Source: Firmicutes bacterium CAG:95
GTDB taxonomy: Bacteria; Bacillota; Clostridia; Lachnospirales; Lachnospiraceae
Direction: 5' to 3'
Length of the DNA: 7,024 bases
Assembly: GCA_000438155.1 (NCBI GenBank)
Contig: FR902845.1
Location: 1 to 7,024 of the forward strand
Shown here: in pieces, positions 1 to 5,595 of the stretch
Numbering within the stretch: position 1 is the stretch's first letter
How the letters are laid out: each line of letters starts with the position of its first letter
Program-made: the position numbers and the translations under genes
The notes under the pieces: generated by a model
Told to the model about the DNA's origin: nothing
Seen by the model: only the letters and a program-made list of their open reading frames with translations
Databases searched by the model: none

Positions 1-82
1 GTCTGCAAACTAAGCGGTTATCTTTGATAGATATTCTAAATAGTAAAACGGACTAACCGTCTATCGGTAGCACTCTATTTCT
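1..82 (-). promoter_or_regulatory. Candidate structured 5' leader (attenuator-like), incomplete
   Basis: This is the predicted transcript start of the promoter at 117-89. On the minus strand it holds several complementary pairs that cannot all form together: AAATAG with CTATTT, ACCG with CGGT, ACGG with CCGT (loop TTAGT), GATAGA with TCTATC, TATT with AATA, and CGGTTA with TAACCG. GATAGA/TCTATC would close a three-way junction around the ACGG/CCGT and TATT/AATA hairpins, whereas AAATAG/CTATTT or ACCG/CGGT would disrupt it. I do not recognise a named riboswitch class. The leader runs off the window, so its gene is unknown. AT-rich DNA can give such pairings by chance. Confidence 0.3.
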
Positions 83-88
83 ATAATC

Positions 89-117
89 ATATTATCACGC
101 ATCTGTGGAAATGTCAA
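89..117 (-). promoter_or_regulatory. Strong sigma-A-type promoter reading out of the left edge
   Basis: On the minus strand a perfect -35 box TTGACA (117-112) is followed, after exactly 17 bases, by a -10 box TAATAT (94-89). Transcription would begin near 82 and leave the window at position 1. It lies about 90 bp past the stop of the XRE-regulator gene, so it serves a gene beyond the window and not that one. The boxes are read directly from the sequence; activity is inferred. Confidence 0.7.
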
Positions 118-204
118 AAGTTCTTTTTTATTAGAATATAGCCACCCATGCGAACTGGAATTTCTGGATGAGTATAATATGCAGAAAATAAACTTAACTC
201 CATC

Positions 205-1215
205 TTAAATATAGTGCTGAGTTTCACTGCCATTCTTTAACACCATTTTCACCACACCAAGCAATGCTGCAAACAAAACACCTGCAACCGGCCATACAAT
301 CCATGTAATATCCCAGCTCATCGTCCAGAAACTCCATGCAAGGTAAATCGCTGTAGTCAAGCACCAATATACACCAGAAAACGTGTCCGTCTTTTTCTTA
401 AACAGTTTTTCTTCTTTTGTATATTCGCCTTCCTGAAGAAGGGTATCGTAACTGCTTTTTACCATCCCAACACGAACCAACAGATTCACTCCTATTGCAA
501 GTATGAATAGCAGTAATCCAACGGAAAGACCACAGTAATAGTCAGACGCTTCCATGGCTCCGGCAATAATTGTCGGAATCACTGCCAGTATACAAAGCAC
601 TACCCCAACAGCTGTTCCTCTGATAAAAATCGGTTCATAGGAATCTTTTTTATCTCGTACCATTCCAGATACACCATACTCTGTTTCAAAGCATTCTTTT
701 TCAAAATGTTCCATATGTGATTTATGCATTCCATATGTAATAAACAAAAAGACGGCTGCCGCAACCATTCCAAGCAAAAAAACACACCCAGATACTGTTG
801 CCAGAGATTCCGAAACATGAAATACGCCATCTTCTGCCATTGTCTCAAGAACAATCAATAATATTGGACTTGAGATACACATACTTGTTGCGTTTGCCAC
901 TACTTTGGATCCATTTCTTTTCATGTCAAGAAATTCATTTGCATTCTCCATAGTTACTTTTTTCAACGGTTCTGCATAGCTTTCAGTACTTTCGTGATAG
1001 GTGATATTTTCTGCTTTCATTTCATCTTTTAATAGGTAATCTGTACTAACACCAAATAGCTCCGACATCTGTAAAATTCTTTGCAAATCCGGAACAGCCC
1101 CTGCACTTTCCCACTTAGATACTGCCTGTCTGGATACGCCCAACTGATTGGCTAGTTCTTCCTGTGACCATCCATTCTTTTTTCTTTCCTCTGTAATCTT
1201 ATCAGCTAAAATCAT
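205..1215 (-). CDS. XRE-family HTH regulator with multi-pass membrane domain
   Basis: The product has 336 residues. Residues 1-62 are a classic Cro/C1-type helix-turn-helix (WSQEELANQLGVSRQAVSKWE, followed by PDLQRILQMSELFGVSTDYLL), so the N-terminus should bind DNA. A polar linker (about 63-105) joins it to some six hydrophobic segments near residues 107-126, 139-162, 198-220, 226-250, 279-300 and 303-327, predicting a membrane-anchored regulator. Proteins of this layout are common in Firmicutes; their ligand is generally unknown and none can be inferred here. The start is supported by AAAGGAG about six bases upstream. The nearest upstream gene is over 350 bp away and separated by a hairpin, so it is probably transcribed alone, although I see no convincing promoter. 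Family is certain; target and signal are unknown. Confidence 0.9.
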   Translation of the reverse strand: MILADKITEERKKNGWSQEELANQLGVSRQAVSKWESAGAVPDLQRILQMSELFGVSTDYLLKDEMKAENITYHESTESYAEPLKKVTMENANEFLDMKRNGSKVVANATSMCISSPILLIVLETMAEDGVFHVSESLATVSGCVFLLGMVAAAVFLFITYGMHKSHMEHFEKECFETEYGVSGMVRDKKDSYEPIFIRGTAVGVVLCILAVIPTIIAGAMEASDYYCGLSVGLLLFILAIGVNLLVRVGMVKSSYDTLLQEGEYTKEEKLFKKKTDTFSGVYWCLTTAIYLAWSFWTMSWDITWIVWPVAGVLFAALLGVVKMVLKNGSETQHYI

Positions 1216-1391
1216 TTTTTGCTCCTTTCGCAGATTTTATGAGCTAAATATAATAATTTTGCTGTTTGCATTCCACCATTTCAGGCTGTAAATCTGTCAA
1301 CCAGCAGTTGCAAATCACAAAAGATCTCTATGAATCCCGATTTTTCTTACATTCTATCATATTCTATTCAAAACACTATTCTAAGATTATC

Positions 1392-1417
1392 AAAGAGCAG
1401 TCTTACGACCGCTCTTT
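1392..1417 (-). terminator. Hairpin terminator, possibly bidirectional
   Basis: A seven-base stem AAAGAGC/GCTCTTT encloses one mismatch, a further three-base stem GTC/GAC and a TTAC loop. It sits six bases after the stop of a 24-codon minus-strand reading frame and between the 180-residue gene and the XRE regulator, so it probably ends transcription of the former. The T tract is short on both strands (TTTT then CT on plus, TTT then GAT on minus), so strength is uncertain. Confidence 0.55.
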
Positions 1418-1422
1418 TCTAC

Positions 1423-1497
1423 TCACATATACACAATCTCTTCCAACGCATCTTTTACCTGCTTCCATATTAGTATTAGTGCAATAATCAATGTCAT
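1423..1497 (-). other. Possible 24-residue hydrophobic small ORF
   Basis: A small minus-strand frame encodes a peptide starting MTLIIALILIWKQ and ending ALEEIVYM: one hydrophobic stretch followed by a charged amphipathic tail. Its ATG overlaps the TGA of the preceding 18-codon frame (ATGA, 1494-1497), and a terminator-like hairpin begins six bases after its stop. Short hydrophobic peptides with a terminator resemble type I toxins in layout only. I see no clear Shine-Dalgarno site and recognise no family. It could be a remnant of a decayed gene or chance. Confidence 0.25.
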
Positions 1498-1550
1498 TTA
1501 GTTAAGGCACTTTCCAGTGCTTCATTATTATGAAGCCACTGTTTTTTCAT
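1494..1550 (-). other. Possible 18-residue small ORF upstream of the hydrophobic one
   Basis: This minus-strand frame reads MKKQWLHNNEALESALTK and ends in a TGA that overlaps the next ATG. It begins 20 bases after the stop of the 180-residue gene and is in a different frame from it. There is no ribosome binding site in front of it (TTTGACAAC). The amino-acid composition is protein-like, so it could be a frameshifted remnant, but evidence for expression is absent. Confidence 0.2.
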
Positions 1551-1570
1551 GTTGTCAAATTTAAAAAATA

Positions 1571-2113
1571 TTACATGTCAAATGTATCGGAACTCATAAT
1601 ACTAAAGTTCATATCATTCCCTTTTATCTCTCTTCCCATATATTCCTCGATAAAATCAAAGTATCCATTTGAACCTGAATGTTTTTCCCATGTATCAATA
1701 GATTCCTTGATCCTTAGCAGGCACATTATCGGAAATTTATAGTATTTTTTCTTCTGTTCCTGCGACAGCATATCCACCTGGAACTGATCTTTTAACAGTT
1801 CCATTATCTCATTATTCGTATAAGGATCAAATGCCATAAGCAATGCCTTTTCAAGCCTTTCATTTTCTGCATTTCTAAAATTGCCTGCATCATATTTTTC
1901 ACCACTATAGGTCTCTTTTACATCAAATAATGCCAGGCCAATAGCCTCCCTTAGTCTGCGGCTGTTTGATTCCGGGAATTCACGGTGTATTTTTAATACA
2001 TTTCCCTCCATTGGTAAAAGCAGCATGGCGTATGTTTCTTCTTCACCCTTTCGGATCTTCCCAAATTCCCTCTCCATCTGTGAATAAATTTTTTCGAACT
2101 GGTATAACTGCAT
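1571..2113 (-). CDS. Hypothetical protein, 180 residues, soluble
   Basis: I do not recognise the family. The product is highly charged, with no signal peptide and no membrane segment. It looks mostly alpha-helical, with helix-like stretches around residues 1-25, 55-70, 82-125 and 128-160, and a possible strand pair near YAMLLLPMEGNVLKIHREF (28-46). Translation is well supported: AGGAAGGAG stands about seven bases before the ATG. The start lies inside the out-of-frame tail of the truncated cysteine-hydrolase gene, so the gene now depends on whatever transcription crosses that debris. It is intact while both neighbours upstream are broken, which suggests it is either functional or recently joined to them. 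It could be a small accessory or immunity-type protein, but nothing in the sequence proves that. Confidence 0.7.
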   Translation of the reverse strand: MQLYQFEKIYSQMEREFGKIRKGEEETYAMLLLPMEGNVLKIHREFPESNSRRLREAIGLALFDVKETYSGEKYDAGNFRNAENERLEKALLMAFDPYTNNEIMELLKDQFQVDMLSQEQKKKYYKFPIMCLLRIKESIDTWEKHSGSNGYFDFIEEYMGREIKGNDMNFSIMSSDTFDM

Positions 2114-2297
2114 GATTGTTCTCCTTCCTCATATTTCCATGTTTTCTTACATAAACAACCTCAACATTATTCTCTCTGGCTGCTGCAATTAAGGTTTTAA
2201 CAGCATCTTCAAACGCATTAAAATTATATAAATCCAGCGTAGTTATTAATTTCTGTGTATCGACTACTAAAAGTACCATTTGCGCTCTCATCATCAT
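2043..2297 (-). pseudogene. Truncated isochorismatase-fold cysteine hydrolase (N-terminal fragment)
   Basis: Residues 7-51 match the opening of the isochorismatase/nicotinamidase-like hydrolases: a buried strand MVLLVVDTQ carrying the first catalytic Asp, a helix with LIAAARENN, and the next strand VEVVYVR. Intact members are roughly 170-200 residues and need a downstream Lys and a nucleophilic Cys; neither is present. After residue 51 (about position 2145) the family resemblance stops and the frame simply reads through the ribosome binding site and start of the 180-residue gene in another frame until 2043. The family-like part is therefore about 2145-2297. It must be inactive as an enzyme. 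Its first ATGs overlap the stop of the ferredoxin remnant upstream, suggesting the two were once translationally coupled. Confidence 0.65.
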
Positions 2298-2507
2298 AAA
2301 TATTTCTCAATCACGCTCTGCTCCACAACCATCTTCCCAAGCAACGTCATGGCCTGTTTCGGCAATTATTGATGCACCTATAACACATGGTACACTGGTT
2401 ATTCTGTACCATATTGCTGTAAAAGTCGCCCAAGAACTCCTGCACCATCACCACTAAACAACCCCATCGTAGCAATAACAAAAATCTTCTTTGCTCACTA
2501 AGGGCAG
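2294..2507 (-). pseudogene. Decayed EFR1-type flavodoxin/4Fe-4S ferredoxin protein
   Basis: Two pieces of one family sit next to each other. The first (2507-2402) reads LPLVSK, then after a frameshift KIFVIATMGLFSGDGAG and GRLLQQYG, which resembles the flavodoxin-like core of EFR1-family proteins. The second (2397-2294) reads QCTMCYRCINNC, an Fe-S cluster cysteine motif, and then after loss of one C near 2360 continues PKQAMTLLGK to the natural end VIEKYL and TGA at 2294. The section between (roughly a hundred or more residues, including the rest of the flavodoxin domain and the first cluster) is missing at about 2398-2402, and the N-terminus is gone too. With a deletion and two frameshifts it cannot make a working electron carrier. 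No open frame of useful length remains, so a gene caller would leave this stretch blank. Confidence 0.65.
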
Positions 2508-2568
2508 CTTATAAATGGGTATGGCTGAACTGTTACATTTTAGATTATATATCGTTGTATTTCCATAT

Positions 2569-3471
2569 TTATCCCTGCTCATGTGATGCTTCATTTTCTT
2601 TTTCACGAGAATTACAAATAAAGAGGGCTGCAATCACAAGTACAATACCAAGTACTCCGGACACACTGATTCTCTCATGGAATAAGACCACTCCAAGAAT
2701 TGTTGCCGTCACCGGTTCTACAGAGGCAATGATCGATGCCCTGCTGTTATCCACATATTTCAGTCCCAGTGTATAGGTAAGATAAGGAACCACCGTACCC
2801 AGAATTCCAAGGGACAGGCAGACCAGAAGATTTCCCGTATTGCCCGTTGCCACCGAAAAGATTCTTTGCTGATCGGTAAAAATCCATGTTCCCAATGCTG
2901 CAAACAAAAACGTATAGAAGGTGATGGTAAAGGTATGATACCCCTTCTCAATCGCATATCTTCCGAAAATGGAATAGAGCGCATAGCCAAATCCTGCTCC
3001 GAGTCCTGCCAGAATTCCTGCCCCTGTCACTGTACCCGGATTTGTAATCACACCAGTTACCAGAATACAGCCGATGAACGTAAGCAGAAGTGCCAGTACC
3101 TTCTGCTTCGTAAATGCCTCCTGAAACAAAAAGTAAGACAGTACCATAACAATCGCCGGTGCCGTATAGAGAAGCACTGCTGCCACGGATAGGGATGCAA
3201 CGGTCATGGCTTTAAAATAACAATAATTAAAGAATACAATACTCATAATTCCGGTGCCAAGAAAACACCACAGATCCTTTAAATGGATCCGGAACAGATG
3301 CCAATCGTAAATCAGTAAAAACACACCCATCGCTATACAGGTAACCGTTGCACGCAGAGCCACGATCTCCATGGAAAAAAGTCCCTCTGCATTTAGTTTC
3401 CGTACAAAAATTCCCATGCATCCCCAAAGGATTCCGGCGATCATAATAAGCAGCGGTGCAAGTTTCTTCAT
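2569..3471 (-). CDS. DMT-superfamily EamA-type transporter
   Basis: This 300-residue protein has the usual length and layout of drug/metabolite transporters: about ten membrane segments formed by two EamA repeats of five. Repeat one ends with LLYTAPAIVMVLSYFLFQE (residues 100-118) and repeat two with ASIIASVEPVTATILGVVLF (247-264) and the following HE, the paired P and E positions typical of the family. A short charged C-terminal tail (NSREKENEASHEQ) should be cytoplasmic. Such carriers export or exchange small metabolites or drugs; the substrate cannot be read from sequence. The ATG at 3471 is the first in frame after a stop, but its ribosome binding site is weak (TTACAG immediately before). 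It lies 167 bp after the SEDS-like gene, with no clear terminator between, so it may be partly read through from there. Confidence 0.9.
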   Translation of the reverse strand: MKKLAPLLIMIAGILWGCMGIFVRKLNAEGLFSMEIVALRATVTCIAMGVFLLIYDWHLFRIHLKDLWCFLGTGIMSIVFFNYCYFKAMTVASLSVAAVLLYTAPAIVMVLSYFLFQEAFTKQKVLALLLTFIGCILVTGVITNPGTVTGAGILAGLGAGFGYALYSIFGRYAIEKGYHTFTITFYTFLFAALGTWIFTDQQRIFSVATGNTGNLLVCLSLGILGTVVPYLTYTLGLKYVDNSRASIIASVEPVTATILGVVLFHERISVSGVLGIVLVIAALFICNSREKENEASHEQG

Positions 3472-3638
3472 CTGTAATTCTATAATGGTTCTGTGACAAT
3501 CTTTTTATTACGGAACCGTTACATTCCCTTTCCATAATATTTCGTTTGTTATTATGTGACATATTATCATTTATTTTCGATGTGCTTCATTCATGATTAC
3601 TCTGCATATTGTCTTTTTCCGATATATTACGTTCATCA

Positions 3639-5000
3639 TCATTCATTCGAGCCGCAAGTGATTCTTTCAAGCTTCCCGGGATACACATCCTTATACCTGT
3701 ATATACTCATAATAATTCCTACCAAAGCATAACACAACAAAATATTGCTTCTGCCAATGGATAAAAATGGTAAAAAAGATGACACAGGCGGAATCAGACC
3801 CAAAGAACCCAACAGGTTCACCAGAACATTTAATAAAAAGATCATTCCACAGCCCAATCCCATAACCATGCCAAGTTCATTTTTTTGTTTGACCGCTGCT
3901 CCGAAGATGAACATGACAAGCGCTGCCAGAACTGCAGCAACAAGGATTCCGGCAATACTTCCGTAGCTGTTCAGAATATAGGCAAAAACATAATCTCTGT
4001 TAAACTCCGGCAGACGTCCAAGAACATCGTTTCCACTGTTACCTATAAGCAGGATATTTTTACTGAGTGTCCTAAGCATCGAAGTCATATAAAACCCATC
4101 CCCGGAAGCAGACAGGAAAGCCAGGATCCTCTCTTCCTGATATTCTTCCAGTAAATGAAATACGTACATGATCGGCAGTATCATCATAGGCAGCAGCAGG
4201 AAAACTGTCCACAGACCGACAATTGTTCTCTTAACCGGTATGTGAAACCATCCTTTCCGGATCGCTGCCGTAAGCTGAATCAACATGCTGATCATCATAA
4301 TAATTGCAGCATTCAGATTGGGCATATAAAAAGTGATAAGAACCGGAATCATCAGCCAGATCAATGATTTTAACAATGCTGCCACGCCACCGTCTCTATA
4401 ATGATACAAAATTGCTCCATAGATCGGAATATAAAACATCATCAGCGAGGTGGCAGAAAACCGGAATATTCCGAATCCGATACTATATCGCACTCCGTTA
4501 ATATCACCGCCAAAGAAGCCCGCCAAAAGCAGAACTCCCATCGTAATAATAAGTACCCCAATGATCTTCGCATATTTTGCAATTACGGTATAGTCAACAA
4601 AATAAATGACACACATGAAAGCAAATCCAATTAAAACAGAATAAACAAAGCTGTCCGTCTCAAGCCGGTACATCTCCTGCATATATGGTTCCAGACGAAG
4701 ATATGCGCTTTGATAAATAATGGATTTCTGCAATAGAATCCCCAACAGGCTCAGCATTCCCACGATGACAAGTAATCTCCATGCGATCTGGGGCTTATGA
4801 ATTTTATCCAGCGAAATACCAACCTCAACCGGGTTTCCCATATCTGCAACCGCATTTTTTTCCGCTTCCTGATCGGTCATTCCACTGGCTATATTATCCT
4901 CAATCTGACTTTCGATATGTCCCCGGATCTCCTCGGCGATATACGTCCTTGCTTTTTTGCAACGGATTTGCGCCAACAGCTTCTCCAGATACTCTTCCAT
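3639..5000 (-). CDS. FtsW/RodA/SpoVE (SEDS)-like membrane protein with permease-prefix domain
   Basis: The likely product is 453 residues. Residues 1-60 are a soluble helical domain (MEEYLEKLLAQIRCKKA, then EEIRGHIESQIED and DQEAEKNAVADMGNPVEVG) of the permease-prefix type often found beside PadR genes. About ten membrane segments follow. The last third has SEDS signatures: GRLPEFNRDYVFAYIL with the Asp (D336) that corresponds to the essential Asp of RodA/FtsW PExxTDFIF, and a final GLIPPVSSFLPFLSIGRSN like the FtsW GLLPVTGIPLPFIS motif. The conserved QPSE motif is altered to RFSA (about residues 180-183), losing its Glu, so glycan-polymerase activity is uncertain. The start at 5000 is chosen because GGAGGGG stands five bases upstream, inside the end of padR; an earlier ATG at 5054 has no such site and overlaps padR. 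A cell-envelope role is inferred. Confidence 0.85.
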   Translation of the reverse strand: MEEYLEKLLAQIRCKKARTYIAEEIRGHIESQIEDNIASGMTDQEAEKNAVADMGNPVEVGISLDKIHKPQIAWRLLVIVGMLSLLGILLQKSIIYQSAYLRLEPYMQEMYRLETDSFVYSVLIGFAFMCVIYFVDYTVIAKYAKIIGVLIITMGVLLLAGFFGGDINGVRYSIGFGIFRFSATSLMMFYIPIYGAILYHYRDGGVAALLKSLIWLMIPVLITFYMPNLNAAIIMMISMLIQLTAAIRKGWFHIPVKRTIVGLWTVFLLLPMMILPIMYVFHLLEEYQEERILAFLSASGDGFYMTSMLRTLSKNILLIGNSGNDVLGRLPEFNRDYVFAYILNSYGSIAGILVAAVLAALVMFIFGAAVKQKNELGMVMGLGCGMIFLLNVLVNLLGSLGLIPPVSSFLPFLSIGRSNILLCYALVGIIMSIYRYKDVYPGKLERITCGSNE

Positions 5001-5002
5001 CT

Positions 5003-5332
5003 CTACCCCTCCATTGCAAGGACATTGGCTACTGCAGATTGATATTCCTTCCATTCTGCCTGTTTTGCCTTGAGCAGTGTCCTTCCTTCTTTGGTGATGC
5101 TATAATACTTCCTCATCTTACCGCCATATTCCTGCTCATATGACTTAAGCAGACCTTTCTCCTCCATACCATGCAATAACGGATACAGCGTTCCCGCTTT
5201 CAATTCAAATACATTACAGGATTTTTTACGCAAAATATCGATCATCTCATAACCATACATATCTTTTTCCGCAAGCAGCCGGAGCAGAAGCATGGTCATA
5301 CTTCCGGACATTAACGCCTTGTCAACAGCCAT
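5003..5332 (-). CDS. PadR-family transcriptional repressor
   Basis: This 109-residue protein is a short PadR regulator. The winged helix spans residues 9-85, with the typical YGYEMIDIL (26-34), the recognition region GTLYPLLHGMEEKGLL (47-62) and the wing YYSITKEGRTLL (76-87). The remaining C-terminal helix (about 88-109) should mediate dimerisation, as in the small PadR subclass. AAGGAGG eight bases before the ATG supports the start. Its stop (TAG, 5005-5003) is two bases from the ATG of the SEDS-like gene, so both are translated from one message. PadR proteins usually repress their own operon and release DNA on binding a small ligand or sensing envelope stress; the palindrome and repeats just upstream (5354-5435) are the probable operators. 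The ligand is unknown. Confidence 0.93.
   Translation of the reverse strand: MAVDKALMSGSMTMLLLRLLAEKDMYGYEMIDILRKKSCNVFELKAGTLYPLLHGMEEKGLLKSYEQEYGGKMRKYYSITKEGRTLLKAKQAEWKEYQSAVANVLAMEG
5006..5012 (-). promoter_or_regulatory. Ribosome binding site fixing the start of the SEDS-like gene
   Basis: GGAGGGG on the minus strand is formed by the last codons of padR and lies five bases before the ATG at 5000. It decides against the longer reading frame starting at 5054 and shows that the two genes are translationally linked. Confidence 0.8.
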
Positions 5333-5353
5333 TGTGAAACCCTCCTTGTCTAC

Positions 5354-5391
5354 CTAATGTACCTTATTTATCTAATATACCTTATTTATCT
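5354..5391 (-). repeat. 18-bp tandem repeat in the padR leader (candidate operator)
   Basis: On the plus strand, CTAATGTACCTTATTTATCT (5354-5373) is followed, overlapping by two bases, by CTAATATACCTTATTTATCT (5372-5391). The copies differ at one base and have an 18-bp period. A related inverted copy, AGGTATATTA (5409-5418), mirrors TAATATACCT (5373-5382). They lie between the promoter and the padR ribosome binding site, where a repressor could block transcription. The repeat is seen; the operator role is inferred. Confidence 0.55.
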
Positions 5392-5416
5392 TCTCTGTCT
5401 TATATATTAGGTATAT

Positions 5417-5435
5417 TATATAGATTATCTATATA
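5417..5435 (-). promoter_or_regulatory. Perfect palindrome downstream of the padR promoter (candidate PadR operator)
   Basis: TATATAGAT-T-ATCTATATA has two nine-base arms that match perfectly around one central base. It starts about six bases after the predicted transcription start of the promoter at 5476-5448. A dimeric PadR binding here would block early elongation or RNA polymerase access, giving autoregulation of padR and the SEDS-like gene. AT-rich DNA lowers the significance of the palindrome, but its perfect symmetry and position make it a good candidate. Confidence 0.5.
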
Positions 5436-5447
5436 TCTGACATCTAT

Positions 5448-5476
5448 AGTATATATCGATCATCTATATATGTCAA
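5448..5476 (-). promoter_or_regulatory. Near-consensus sigma-A promoter of the padR-SEDS operon
   Basis: The minus strand has TTGACA (5476-5471), a 17-base spacer and TATACT (5453-5448), a perfect -35 box and a five-of-six -10 box. The predicted start is near 5441, giving a leader of about 110 bases before the padR ATG. Such a strong promoter fits a gene pair that is normally held off by its repressor. Confidence 0.7.
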
Positions 5477-5479
5477 GGG

Positions 5480-5580
5480 GAGTGCACAACGCTATAAAAG
5501 AATCACCACCACACACATAGCAGGTGGTTTATTGTTTCGCACCTCTCCATTTCTCCGTTTAGGGAAACTCCGATGCACTC
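5480..5580. repeat. Roughly 100-bp stretch bounded by inverted GAGTGCA/TGCACTC
   Basis: GAGTGCA (5480-5486) is repeated inverted as TGCACTC (5574-5580). Inside is an ACCACC/GGTGGT hairpin (5505-5528, 12-base loop containing ATAGC). No protein is encoded. The layout suggests a small non-autonomous element or the leftover end of an IS200/IS605-type element, whose ends carry hairpins, but I cannot identify a specific one. The seven-base ends could be chance. Confidence 0.3.
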
Positions 5581-5595
5581 AACAGACTAAAACCC

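Noticed and set aside
1295..1300. TTGACA on the minus strand as a promoter for the XRE regulator
   Set aside because: No acceptable -10 box occurs at 16-18 bases downstream.
1266..1487. Plus-strand frame of 73 codons
   Set aside because: It has no ribosome binding site, spans the hairpin at 1392-1417 and opposes all real genes; its composition is not protein-like.
3227..3562. Minus-strand 111-codon frame starting MSHNNKRN
   Set aside because: Most of it is an out-of-frame reading of the transporter gene, and no ribosome site precedes its ATG.
5001..5054. Upstream extension of the SEDS-like protein from an ATG at 5054
   Set aside because: It would overlap padR by 52 bases and lacks a Shine-Dalgarno site, whereas the ATG at 5000 has GGAGGGG at ideal spacing.
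4781..5143. Plus-strand 120-codon frame opposite padR and the SEDS-like gene
   Set aside because: It is rich in Pro, Phe and Leu from antisense reading of two well-supported genes and has no start signals.
5354..5470. CRISPR-like repeat array in the padR leader
   Set aside because: The repeats overlap directly with no spacers and occur only twice, which fits operator repeats and not a CRISPR array.
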